From Purshia tridentata (lineage: Eukaryota > Streptophyta > Magnoliopsida > Rosales > Rosaceae), in assembly GCA_003254885.1 (NCBI GenBank), contig QANT01009022.1, positions 18,047 to 82,046 on the forward strand: a stretch of DNA of 64,000 nucleotides, read 5' to 3'. Below the pieces are notes generated by a model, which saw only the letters and a program-made list of their open reading frames with translations, was not told where the DNA came from and made no database searches. Positions 50,460-61,924 of the stretch are shown here, piece by piece (positions within the stretch are counted from its first letter, which is position 1; each line of letters opens with the position of its first letter). Position numbers and translations under genes: made by a program.

Positions 50460-53400
50460 ATGGAGAAGGAACAAGAGCTTGAGTGGATCAAAGCGCAGAA
50501 GATTGGAATAAGTGTGGACCTTGTGACTGCAGCCAAAAAGCAGCTTCAGTTTCTTGCTGCTGTGGACAGGAATCGGTGTCTCTATGAAGGGCCTGCTCTT
50601 GAAAGGGCAATATATAGGTACACGTGAAGTAGATTGTTTCAATGTTGTACCTTTGGTTTAGTTTTTGTGTTTTGGGTGCATTAGATTCTTGGCAGTACGA
50701 AAATCACTTTTTTTGGGTATTTATTTTTTAATTTTAATATTTTCTGTTGGAGCTTCCTATTGTTTTCATTTTGGGTTATTCAATTAGTGTGGAGCAAAGG
50801 GTACTTATATTTTGAGTTAATTAGTTTGCTATATATTATCAGGAGATGATAATCTGTGTGCTTTCAATTGAATGTTCCCGCTGGGCATTTGATCTTCATA
50901 TTCCAAGTTCTAAATATGCTAATTTCAGGTACAACGCTTGTTGGCTTCCCTTGCTTGCCAAACATTCTGAGTCCCAGATTTCTGAAGGACCTTTGGTTGT
51001 ACCTCTTGATTGTGAATGGATATGGCATTGTCACAGGCTAAATCCAGTAATGCTTCTCAAATGTTTTAGTTCTGATTTTCTTTATTTGATGGATTGATTT
51101 GCTAAGCTTTGTGTTTTGGGTTTGTTATTCAGGTTCAATACAAGACTGATTGTGTGGAACTTTATGGAAAGATCCTTGACAATTCTAATGTTGTATCCTC
51201 TGTTCATGGCTCTTGTAAAAGGAATTCTGAAGAAATGTGGAATAGTCTGTATCCAGAAGAACCCTACAACTTAAACTTAGATAAGGCATTGTCTGAGGAT
51301 ATATCTGAAAGAATTTATGGACTTGGAAAATGCACCAAATATGATCTGGTTTCAGCTGTTAAAAGACAGTGTCCTTTCTTTTACCAGGTAATATGAGATG
51401 CAGCTAATATATTGGGTAGAGTACTATTGCTGGGTCTTAAAAATTAAACTTATGCTGAAGTGACAAGGGGTCCATCCATCTTGGCGGGTTAATCCAGATC
51501 ACTTTGTATTATATCATTTTGAGTGTTTTAGGTGTTCTGAGGATTTTCTCATGTCATTGTATTGGTATAGGATCTTCCAATATTAGTTAGTCCTGGAATG
51601 AGGTTCTTATATGTTTTCATAATGTGGGTATAAATTGAACTACATTTGAAAACTTTTAGTTTGGAAGACTTCTTAGAGTCATTGTTGCAAGCCCCTTTCA
51701 TTAAGGGATCCCTCAAATAATTTTATTTAAGGGATCCTTGGTGGGGTGCATTCTATATTGTATTTTAACGATCCCTACTGTCTATTTTGAAGGTCTCCAA
51801 TCAAAGATCATCTTTGCAAAATAATTAGATTAATCGGAAACCTTTAAGATATCTAATTTTGGTCAAATAAATAGAAGAACAATTTACCTAATTGTTTGCA
51901 TGGATGACCCTTCAATGGAGACCAAAAAATTAGATGGTCCCCTAGGATCTCGTTGAGGTAGCTGAATGGTGATGCAATGACAGTATGTATATAGTGCCAC
52001 TACCCTTGCATAACAAGTTGAAGGGTCAAAAGAAGCATTGTGCTACCATACATTAAAAGCTTCATTGCATGATGTATATGGGGATGATCCAACCCACAGC
52101 CATAAATGCCCAACCCACCAGAATGATTCTCTCCTCTAATTTTCCATTCTTTCTGTTTTCCATTTTCTTTTCTTCTTGTGGTTTATCTTCTTTTCCGTGT
52201 GTTGACAGGTATCCAGACCCCATATGAACCATGATCTATTTCTTGAAGGAGCGTTGTCTAGATATAAAGGGTTTCTTCATCTAATCAGGAGAAACAAAGA
52301 GAAGTCTCTAAAACGTTTTTGTGTTCCAACATATGACATTGACCTTATCTGGCACTCTCACCAATTGCATCCTGTATCTTATTGTAAAGACCTGAATGAA
52401 ATACTTGGCAAGGTATTGGAGCATGATGACATGGATGTGGACAGGACTAAAGGGAAGAAGCTTGATGTTGGGTTCTCTGGAACTACCAAGCAATGGGAAG
52501 AGGCATTTGGTATCAGGTACTGGAGGGCAGGGGCAATGTATAGAGGCAGTGCTCCATTTCCTCTCACAACCACTCCTTACAAATCTGACAGGATGAGCAA
52601 GGATGTTGTTGCATCCACTGAGTATCAGAAAGTAATTCAGCTTCCAGAGGTGAAATTTATGGAGGTAGATTTCATTCAGTTACATTCTTTCTTTTTCCCT
52701 GTTATATCTCTTATAATTATAGTATGTTGATGACTGGAATGTCTTAACTTTAAAGTTAGACATAGTCTATAGCTAGTAGCTTTACTTTTGGCTCCTCACC
52801 TTATAAGTTGGCCTCATAAAGGCTCTTGAGGACTTTTTAAGTGTCATTATTATATTGGGTAGAATCATAATTTACATAAAGGTTGAAAATTTCTTCTTCA
52901 ATGGAAATTGAGAACGGGGATAATATCTTAAGTAAATTTTGAGCATGCTTACTCTTGAGGACTTTTTAAGTGTCATTATTATATTGACATAGAAATGTTT
53001 CATCATTATATTGGGTAGAATCATAATTTACATAAAGGTTGAAAATTTCTTCTTCAATGGAAATTGAGAATGGGGATAATATCTTAAGTAAATTTTGAGC
53101 ATGCTTTTGAATTTAGAGTGTCTATATATAAATGAGCACAGTAGCTAACTTTCATTTGTGATATAAGTTGAAAGGCAGTGTTCATAGCTTCTGGTCCTTC
53201 TAAATTTTTTTCTCAGATATTAAATAGGGACATGTGCTGCCTCCTGCCTGAGCCTACTGCAATGATTTTTTTTTGGTTGATGTTTTCCTATTCATCTGCC
53301 AGGTCCTTTTGGAGTTTGTGGAAGTTCGGAACATACCTGAAGGGCACAAAGGAATTCTCTTTGTCTCATTTAGTAAAACCCAACAGGATATATTCTTTAA

Positions 53401-56400
53401 TTCTAAGCAGAGACTGAGTATTTTGTCCGAGTTTGGAGAGAAACAGGTTGCTTTTTTCCAGTGCGAACCTACTGGAGACCTGCATTTTGAACTGATATCC
53501 TATTCACCTTCCCACATACCAATGAAAAGGGCATATAAAACGTTAGGTTCTACTACATTCTCTCTTCAGGATTTTCTGGCCCCACTCTCTAAATTATATG
53601 TAGAAAAATGGTTGGAGTTGGTGCCAAGTTCTGGAAATGTGAACTCAAAACCAATCTATCTACGGGTTGGTATGTCATTTACTGTTCCAACTGTAGCACA
53701 ACGTGCATTTCACATGGTTCGTTCTCGACCATTGTCAAAAAGTTCATGTTTTTTCTCCCTTCCTGGGAAGGTTCAAGATGCAAAGAGTTGGACACATGTG
53801 ATTGATGAAACTGGCATGAAGCTCATCAGTTTGCAAATGAGGTATGCTTATCTCCTCATTTTCTGCTAGCTAATGAGTTAAACCTACCTTCCAAGACTAC
53901 ACATGTTCTTCTTCTTATGTTTTCATAATATACGGAAAAACTTGAAAAGTCGGAACAGTTTCCCTAGTATAATTTTCAAACTAGAGATATTGGTGGTTTT
54001 AGGTGAATCCTAACCCCAAGGATATGCATGCAGAATTCCAGGTATCATAACACAGTAACTAGACTTAGATTTTTTCTTCTTCCGAAGTTGTATGCATGCA
54101 TGCACATATAGTCAAACAGATGTGACTTCCAAAAATAAATAAGTGATGGAAATCATATGCTGTTTAGATTTATGTGGATGTAGGCTGAAGGGGGAGTACC
54201 TCAAATTTATGCCAAATGATGCATCTTCCAGGGTGTGAAACTGACAAGTTACATTTGCAGCATTATAAGTGAAATTGAATTACTTAAGATGTTGAAACAT
54301 TGATTGTGTAACCTTGTTATTAGAACTGATGCTGTTTCTTGGTTTTGAGCTTATTCATCTCTGCAAGTTATATATTCAGCATGGATTACTTATCCATCAT
54401 AGACTATTGCTTCTGAGGAAACCTAAAATGTTCTAAGTTTTGAATTTGATTTGACTAGTGTATATGTAGAAAGTAAAATGTTGGTTGTGTCGAAAGAATA
54501 AGAACTTACAGTTGCAGAAAGAACCCAAAAATTTTGTTTCATATTAAATCTGGGTAATACAACTTTTCGGAACAACTGCAACTTGCCACAACTACAAGAG
54601 ATATATATAATTCTTAAATTGAGACTTAACATGCTATATGCATTTTTCATACCTAGTATGGAAGTATGTACAGAACCATATGTTTCTTATGCAACTTGTT
54701 AATGTTTATCATTTTATGATGTGTTCTGAAGCTCTGACCTTTGCTCTGTTCTGGCTTGGATTGTATTTACAGGGATTCTGAAAAGACTAAGGCAAGGGGA
54801 AATAAAAATCTTATTAAAGACGTGATCGGAATTACCAAGTCTGGAAAAATATGTACCCTCGCAGAGTTTGTGGGGACTGGGTGGTCTTTGATGGATTCTC
54901 ACTGGTCCCTTTACCCTCAGAAAAATTCCAAGGAAGATGGCCACCTCTTTGTGCTGAAGGGCAAAAAGATGGTATGCATCCATCCACTTCTCATTCATTG
55001 TTATTATCAAACTTTCTGTTTACTACATAATTATGTGGAAATTAGTTTGCTATATCATGTTTGTAAATTTTTTTGACCACCCTGAATCATGCTTGCAAAT
55101 CAATAGACCATGACAAAGTGAATGGAAATCGGTTTTTTTATTTTTAACATTATTTTTATTTTCTGGCTTATTCTTGGATTTGTCTCTTGAAACATTGCCC
55201 ACTGAAAGTTAAATCCTCCCACTTTGCCTCCGGAACTTTACAAATGACTCCCAATAACTAAGTTCTGTCAACTTCATCAATTTTTCTAGTTTTTATCTCA
55301 ACTTTGGCCCATCAAACCTCCACCAAAATCAGCAATCTTATACTCGTTTTGAAGCAATGCATCTCCTCTTTACAACTATATAAAAACACTCAAAACAAAG
55401 CTATAGAACTCCAAATAATAAATGGAGTTGAGGGTGTAGATGAGAATGTAAAGTTCCAGAGGTAAAATGGAGGATTTAACTTTCAAGGGCAAAGTGAAAA
55501 AAAGAGAGTATGTTTCAGGGAGAAAATTTACTAATAAGCCTTATTTTTTTATAACATGGTCATGAATTTGAAATTACTGATAGAAGATTCGTTAATATAC
55601 AGTTGTGCTCAGCATAAAAATTATCAAGTACATTTGAGCATTAGTTACAGTAGTATCACATAGTAGAGTGCGGCTTCTGGATATGAAGATGGTTGCTTAT
55701 ATGGAGTAGTAGATTGTCTCCTAAATTTATCTTCTTGATACAGGTCAAGTGCTTCCCCGGAAGAAAGCTCGACTATGAACCTAAACATTGTGAGAAACAT
55801 AAAAGTGAACAAGACTTCATGACCTTGGTTGAATTCTCTGCTGAAGATCCTTATGGAAAAGCAGTGGCATTGCTTAACATAAAATCTGGATGTGTCAAGG
55901 TACCATCACCATGTGATCTCTTCACTTACATTGTTACAGATCCTTAATACTTTATTTGACTTGATGGATTACAAAAATGAATAGGTAAAGGAAGAATGGA
56001 TGCTAGTTCCTGGGATAATATTGGCTTTTATGTTTTCGGATATGTTAAAGAAGGAAGGATATGATGGCTTTGCTGTAAATGCCAAGGAGATGGGTAGTGC
56101 AGCTGAGGCAAATAATGAAAACCATGAGGAAGCCAGAAGAACCGACTTGACCTCTTCTGGAGCAAGTGAGGTTGAGTTGAACAATGAGGTGGCTGAAGGA
56201 GATGTAGTGATGCAGGAAAAAGGTGGGAGCTATGGTGGAGCATGTGGCAGTGGGTGTGGAAATGCAATTAGGAGTGGTGGCTCTAGTGGATGTGGAAGTG
56301 GCTGTGGTGGTGGCTGTGGAAGCATGCTGAAGAGTGGTGGCTGCGGTGGCTGTGGAGGTGGAGGCGGCTGTGGTGGTGGCTGTGGAAGCATGCTGAAGAG

Positions 56401-56811
56401 TGGCGGCTGCGGTGGCTGTGGAGGTGGAGGCGGCTGTGGTGGTGGTGGCTGTGGTGGTGGTGGTGGTTGTGGTGGCGGATGTGGAAGCTCATTCAAGAGT
56501 AGTAGTGGTTGTGGTGGTTGTGGTGGTTGTGGAAGTTTTGGTGCTAAATCTGCTCATGAAAACACATCTATTAAGGAGGTGGAGGCGGCTGTGGTGGTGG
56601 TGGCTGTGGAAGCATGCTGAAGAGTGGTGGCTGTGGTGGTGGTGGTGGTTGTGGTGGCGGATGTGGAAGCTCATTCAAGAGTAGTAATGGTTGTGGTGGT
56701 TGTGGAAGTTATGGTGCTAAATCTGCTCATGAAAACACATCTATTAACTCATGCGCAGAGGCACACCCAAAGGAAGCACCCATCTGTGTGAATGAGGCAG
56801 TAGTTGCTTGA
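50460..56811 (+). CDS. GRDP: glycine-rich domain protein (GRDP, DUF1399 family)
   Basis: Plant GRDP proteins influence abiotic-stress, ABA and auxin-related development; their biochemical role is not settled. Exons: 50460-50617, 50929-51046, 51133-51387, 52209-52664, 53303-53841, 54773-54971, 55744-55899 and the last from 55985. The first seven are GT-AG with a continuous frame. The start MEKEQELEWIKAQKIGISVD follows a probable leader intron (donor near 50072, acceptor at 50448). Two related motifs mark the DUF1399 repeats: PLDCEWIWHCHRLNP in exons 2-3 and YDIDLIWHSHQLHP in exon 4. Then comes a C2-like region (VLLEFVEVRNIPEGHKGILF), and finally a Gly/Cys-rich tail with CGGGCGSMLKSGGCGG repeats. 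In the tail the frame hits a stop at 56618 because an internal duplication is not a multiple of three. The expected C-terminus (SCAEAHPKEAPICVNEAVVA, stop at 56809) is in another frame. With the early stop the product is about 838 aa. Confidence 0.88.
51690..51960. repeat. dispersed repeat in GRDP intron 3
   Basis: This stretch (TTAAGGGATCCCTCAAATAA to CCTAGGATCTCGTTGAGG) shares phrases such as AATAAATAGAAGAA and TTAGATTAATCGG with sequences near 6220-6480 and 44740-44900. It looks like an old non-coding transposon family. I could not define the ends. Confidence 0.4.
52823..53107. repeat. tandem duplication in GRDP intron 4
   Basis: A unit beginning CTCTTGAGGACTTTTTAAG and ending TTTTGAGCATGCTT occurs at 52823-52951 and again at 52952-53107. 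The second copy carries about 27 extra bases (ACATAGAAATGTTTCATCATT region). The copies are nearly identical, so the event is recent. It does not touch the exons. Confidence 0.85.
56225..56745 (+). repeat. GGTGGCTGTGG-type repeats in the Gly/Cys-rich tail of GRDP, with an internal duplication
   Basis: The coding repeat is built from GGC-, GGT- and TGT-rich units (Gly-Gly-Cys) interrupted by SMLKSGG and SSFKSS blocks. The segment from about 56418 to 56575 (GGAGGTGGAGGCGGCTG to CATCTATTAA) is largely repeated at about 56576-56745. The joint AACACATCTATTAA/GGAGGTGGAGG shifts the frame. Confidence 0.8.
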
Positions 56812-57329
56812 TGTCTGTGCATCATGGAACATCAGCGGTACTAAATGCATCGCTGAATCGTAGTAAAGTCTTATGACCCGTCCATACTTCTTGTATGCAC
56901 ATATGTCAATCCAAGTATCATAACCCAAAAAAATAAATCCACCGATCATCCGTTGTGATGTGTTGTAAAATAAGTACTGCTATGGAATAATTACAGCTTT
57001 ATTTTTTCTCACATGTCAAGTCACCAATTTGGGAAATCACTTGATTAAATTGTACATGACTTCAATTACCTGTATTATTTGAAGGCATTATTTGATGCAT
57101 AAAGTTGGATTGGATAAGTAAAATAACTTGATTTAGCCTCACAGGAATATATCCTTGATCTACCTCCTTTGCCCAAACTCTTTTTGGCAATCACAGGGCT
57201 TCCACCTTCTTGGAATTTAGAAACACATTGAGAGCAAATGTATTGCTCCTTGTGCCCCGAACTGCAATAACATGTTTCATGACAATAGGAAAGTTCCATC
57301 TTGCTCATTATTAAACAGGTTTATGAGAA
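56812..57329. other. 3' flank of GRDP; no gene seen
   Basis: Probable 3' untranslated region followed by AT-rich spacer. A 77-codon minus-strand frame at 57075-57308 has several Cys and His residues but no matching partner structure, start context or family resemblance. Confidence 0.5.
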
Positions 57330-57631
57330 GGGAAATTTTACACATACCCATTAATCTTCTTTCCATACCCAACACATATTTCAAAGTTGAATGGACAAAT
57401 TTACCCCTTAGCATAATTACCAATAAGGACAAATTAAAACTTTTGTGAAATCAAAATTTCTTTTTATACCCAACACCCAATACCCAACACCTAATACCCA
57501 TCTTCCTTACCATTCCTAACCTAACTATTCTCCTCTTCCTCACTCTCACACTCTCACTCACACCCCCTTTCACACTCATACTATCAAACATCAAACTAAG
57601 CCCTAACAACAAAACAAGGGTTTTCAGGCAA

Positions 57632-60417
57632 ATGACTGGCGAAATCGTACCCTATGAGCCTCCAAATGAGGTATGAGTGCATTTTGTGTAAATTTTTCAG
57701 CATTTTAGCCGGTTTGAGATTTTTGGTTCACGAAGTGTTCGGCGAACCAGAATCGAACCCGTGAACATGTTTCGGTTGGTTTCAGCCGAGTATATCATGT
57801 CCATTCGGTTGACACCAACCGAGTACTTATTTCATTATTTATTATTTACAAGGTGATCGGCTAGAGATAACCGAATATATTAGGTTTCTCCGGTCACATG
57901 TAACCGTATATTTTACATATATACGGTTACCATTAACCGAACAAAGCTTTTTGCAAAACATTAGGCCGGCTACCTTTAACCGAAATAGTTAAGTATATTC
58001 GGTTACTATCAACCGAAATATTTCATTATATCCGGTCCACTGTAACCGAACACTGGGACAACTTGGAATTTTTTTTTTTTTCTTTGTTTAGGAGGAGGAA
58101 GATGAAGAAGAAGTAGAGGGTGAGCAAGCAGACGGTGATGAAGCAGAAGGTGACGCTTCTACTCGAGGTAGCTCAGTTGGAAATGGACATGCCGATCACA
58201 CTATTGAATTCACCACCAATAAGGTATTTATTGAAACCAACTTAAGAGACTAGACCATTTTGAATAAAATGGTCTCTAAGTACTTTTGATTCACTGTGCA
58301 GGTAAATCTGAAATGATTAGTTGGGTCCGTGGAGAAGGTTTGAGGAACAACACAGTATTAATAATTAGGAGGTCCGATTCAGGAGGAGTTAGAAAGAGAA
58401 TACAGAGACCTCGAGTGGTTTTTGGGTGTAAGAGGCACGGTACACACAAGCCAAGCAAGGCTATAACCACAACGGATCAGGCATCTGAAGTTGAGAGCAG
58501 GAAGGACAAGCGTGTCAGGTTGGATTTTTCCAAGAAATGTGGATGTCCTTTCCTTTTGAGAGGTGTGAACATTGGAGATGGAGATGGAGATGAATGGAAG
58601 CTGGAGGTGGTATGTGGAAGCCATAATCATGCCGCTATGAGGTTTCATGAAGGACATTCTTTTGCAGGGCGTTTATCCAAAGAAGAAACTGAGTTAATGA
58701 TGGACATGTCAAAGAATTTGATTCGACCAAAAAATATTTTGACAAGTATGAAAGATCGAAATGTCGAGAATGCATCAACAATCAAGACAATTTACAATGC
58801 CAAACACCGATACAGAACAAAAGACAAGGCTAGGAGAACACAAATGCAACAGTTGCTTCATAGGTTATCCGAGCACAAGTATGTTGAGTTTCACAGGTGT
58901 TATGGTCCTGATGATACAGTGAGTGACATTTTTTGGACTGATCCAATTAATGTTCAGATGGTACGTTCCTTTCCCCATGTACCTATCATGGATTACACAT
59001 ACAAGACTAATAGGTACCGATATCCGCTTTTGGAGATTGTTGGGGTGACATCCACTGAAATGACATTCTCAGTGGCATTTGTTTATTTGAATAGTGAGAA
59101 AGAAGATAATTACACATGGGCTTTAAGTAGATTGAGGGATTTGTTAAATGATGATTGTCTTCCCAGTGTCATTGTCACGGATCGAGAATTAGCACTTAAG
59201 AATGCCATTTCTACGGTATTTCCGAGTGCTCGCCATTTGTTGTGTAGATGGCATATTATTAAAGCAGTACTAGCGAATTGCAAAAGGTACTTTGGGACAA
59301 AGGGTGAATGGGAAAAATTTAATAATGCATGGCACAATGTGGTCAATTCAAGTACGGAAGAGGAGTACTTAAGTTCAGTACATGACATTGCATCCAAGTA
59401 CCGAGATGATCCTGAGGCAATTAAGTATTTGAATGATGTTTGGCTCAATGATCATAAAGAAATGTTTGTGGCTGCATGGACGGACACCTGTTTGCATTTT
59501 GGTACCACAACCTCCTACAGGTAAATTTTGTTTGTTTTAATCTATTTCTAAGTTTTTGTCCTTTAATATATTAACATTCAACTAATGAATTTTATCTCCT
59601 ATATTGAAATGTAGGGTGGAAAGTGTGCATGCAAGGCTGAAGCGACAACTTGGGTCTAGTCAATTGAGCTTTGACATCTCGTAGGCCCATATTCATTCCC
59701 TAATCATGTTGCAAACAACTTGGGTCTAGTCAATTGAGCTTTGACATATTGTGGGTCCATATTCATTCCCTAATCATGTTGCAAGACACAGAAATAAAGG
59801 CATCCTTTGAGAAGAGTCGATGTTTTATTCAAAGTGATTTCAGGCATCCTGACTTGAGAGAATTAGTGGGCGTTGTCTCCATTGCAGCTTTGAATAAGAT
59901 TGTCATTGAAATGAGGAGGGCCAAATCAGTGGAGGGAGATGTGTTACCTTGTTTATGCACTATTCGACACACACGGGGCTTGCCATGCAAACATGAGATT
60001 GCGGATTATAGACGTCTAAATTAGGCCATACCATTAGGATCGATCTATTTATTTTGGACCAAGTTAGATTATGACTATGTGCCAAAAGAGAGTAACCGCC
60101 CGACCCCACCATTTAAGGCACATATGGAAGAATGGCAAAACTGGTACGAACAACAAGATGATGAGATGAAGAGGGTCCTAATGGTGAAATTAGAAGAGCT
60201 TAAAAATCCTAGTTCGTCTATGCTTACTGAGCCGATTGAAAAGTTGAAAACAAGAGGGCGTCCACGGAAAATTGACACGTCTACTCGTCGCATGCCTTCC
60301 CATTATGAATATGTACTTGCAGCGTCTCAAGGGGATAGTCATTCACCAACAACCACACAAACTGATGCAACCACATTGTCAAAGGCAAAACCAAAGAAGA
60401 GGCCACTAAAAAAGAAG
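57632..60417 (+). pseudogene. MULE transposase (FAR1-type zinc finger, DDE and SWIM domains), broken
   Basis: Probable exons are 57632-57670 (MTGEIVPYEPPNE), 58092-58223 (acidic EEEDEEEVEGEQ stretch), about 58304-59518 and 59615-60417. The third exon has a WRKY/GCM1-type zinc-binding N-terminus (CGCPFLL to CGSHNH) and a MULE DDE core: MDYTYKTNRY holds the first Asp, VIVTDRELALKNA the second and LLCRWH the family CxxH. The last exon has the SWIM finger CLCTIRHTRGLPCKHE, then a charged tail with RGRPRK. Damage: a 70-bp tandem duplication at 59645-59784 shifts the frame and exposes a TAG; another stop follows the SWIM finger at 60022; and the junction into exon 3 does not keep frame. As assembled it cannot make a full transposase. 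Confidence 0.85.
57737..58051. repeat. left array of CGGTT...AACCG mini-palindromes, about 33 bp apart
   Basis: Eight small imperfect palindromes of about 21 bp, such as TTCGGTTGACACCAACCGAG and TTCGGTTACTATCAACCGAA, begin at about 57771, 57804, 57855, 57888, 57922, 57965, 57998 and 58030. A weaker one lies at 57737. Most steps are 32-34 bp. They fill the first intron of the transposase gene, about 440-720 bp from the left end. Confidence 0.85.
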
Positions 60418-60483
60418 GTATAAATCTCGTCCTTCTACTTGCTTATCTTTTTCCATAATGTTTAATGAGATTTTTGTTGACAG

Positions 60484-61095
60484 ACTTATAAGTCACACTC
60501 CGACTCGCCATCCATGCCTGCCGTCCCAAGCCAAATGTTCATTAGTGAATTTCCTGAGTCCTTTAGACCATACATTGACCATGTCATTGATGTCGACTCA
60601 GATGGCCATTGTGGGTATAGAGCAGTGGCCCATGCCTTGGGTTTTGGAACTGATGCATGGCGTAAAGTACGTTGGGACTTATTGACGCATCTACGTGATT
60701 ATCCTAACTTATTTAAGATTGTTTATCAAGGTGAAAGATTTTATATTAGTCTTTTTGGAAAAGTGATATCCATATGGTTGAGTCTTTTATTTATCCTAAC
60801 TTGTTTATTTTTTTTTGTTTTAGGTGATGACTTGTATGACGGACTGACCAAGAGACTAGACCATTTTGAAGACAGTGCATATAGTCCACATTGGATGATC
60901 ATGCCTGAGATGGGACACTTAATTGCCACTACTTATAAAGTTGTTGTGGTTCTTGTGGCAAAACGACAATGTCTTACATTTTTGCCATTGCACTTAAAGC
61001 CTACAGGGTTGAGCTCTCAGCTCAAAGAGATTGCTATAGGATTTCTTGACTCAATGCTTGCTATAGGATTTCTTGACTCAATGCATTTTATACAG
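60484..61095 (+). CDS. OTU-type cysteine protease domain carried by the MULE
   Basis: OTU proteases remove ubiquitin or ubiquitin-like proteins. Exons 60484-60730 and 60824-61095 (GT-AG, phase kept) are probably the last exons of the same transcript as the transposase. The motif DVDSDGHCGYRAVAHALG holds the catalytic Asp and Cys of the OTU box. WMIMPEMGHLIATTY and QCLTFLPL match the family core, and MHFIQ near the end supplies the catalytic His. A tandem repeat of about 30 bp (GCTATAGGATTTCTTGACTC at 61032 and 61061) adds ten residues just before that His. The domain itself is open with all three catalytic residues present, so it may outlive the broken transposase. No host-gene start codon or promoter was identified in front of it. 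Confidence 0.75.
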
Positions 61096-61171
61096 GTACT
61101 CTCTTATAATTTTGTGCTTCAAGTGCGAATGAATTTTCCTTATTTAGATACTCTCTTATATTAATGACAAT

Positions 61172-61325
61172 GTTCGGCTAGGGTCAGCCGAACTATACCA
61201 TAGCTTTCGGTTGTTTTCAACCGGACAAATTTTTTTGGTTCGGTTGGTACCAACCGAAAGAAGCAACACTGTCCGGTTGATACCAACCGAATATAGTTGT
61301 CGTTCTCGGTAGACCAGAGCCGAAC
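61172..61325. repeat. right array of CGGTT...AACCG mini-palindromes, about 33 bp apart
   Basis: Five units begin at 61172, 61206, 61239, 61271 and 61305: for example TTCGGTTGGTACCAACCGAA, a nearly perfect palindrome, and GTTCGGCTAGGGTCAGCCGA. Steps are 34, 33, 32 and 34 bp. They share the consensus and spacing of the left array and sit about 600-750 bp from the right end. Confidence 0.85.
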
Positions 61326-61924
61326 ACGGCCTCCGACAGCAAAATATTTTGCAACCCAGAAATCCCCCAAAACCTCGAACAAATAGTTAAAATTCAGATA
61401 AAAACAACAAACCCATCATAAAATACGTTTAATTTGCCCAAAACAACAAACAAAAAGCTTGGGAACTTACTTTTTCAAGTGAGATTCAAAGCTTGTTGCC
61501 CAAAACAACAACCTCCAGCAGCTCAACAACCAGCACAGCTCAACAACCAGTGACGGTGGCGGCAGCAGCAGCAGAGACGGGCGTCCGGCGGGTGTGGGCC
61601 GAAGCAAACCGAAAATTTCGGTTGTAGGTGGCTGAGATGGGGTGTGCTGTTCGGTGGTGATCAGCTGGCTGTTGGGAGTGATTTGGGTATGGGGATAGTG
61701 TAAATGATTGGGTTGGGAGAGAAATTTGTTGTTGTTGGGTATGTGGGTAAAAATATGGGTAAGGAGAGAAAATGACAATAATGGGTTGGGTATCTATTAA
61801 CAAGGGTAGTGTGGTAATTGGGATTGGGTAAATTAAGAAAAAATTGATTTAAAAAAGGTGAGTGTTGGGCAAATTAAGAAATTGGGTAACAAAAGAAGAT
61901 AGTTGGGTATAAATAGAAATTCCC

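Larger units (their letters stand above)
57330..61924 (+). mobile_element. MULE (Mutator-like element) encoding transposase and OTU protease
   Basis: The terminal regions are inverted relatives. The left starts GGGAAATTTTACACATACCC with TCTTCTTTCCATACCCAA; the right, inverted, starts GGGAATTTCTATTTATACCC with ATCTTCTTTTGTTACCCAA. Similarity continues for over 50 bp with TACCCAA repeats. The element is about 4.6 kb. It carries a small acidic N-terminal exon pair, the transposase body, a SWIM finger and an OTU protease, in that order. Arrays of short palindromes lie near each end. A clear 9-bp target duplication was not found, so the exact borders may be a few bases off or the flanks have decayed. 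Confidence 0.8.

Noticed and set aside
56230-56674. Long His- and Pro-rich frames on the minus strand opposite the GRDP tail
   Set aside because: These are shadows of the GGTGGC-type coding repeat read in other frames.
57075-57308. Cys/His-containing minus-strand frame of 77 codons
   Set aside because: The Cys spacing fits no zinc-finger family I recognise, and there is no promoter, splice or homologous context.
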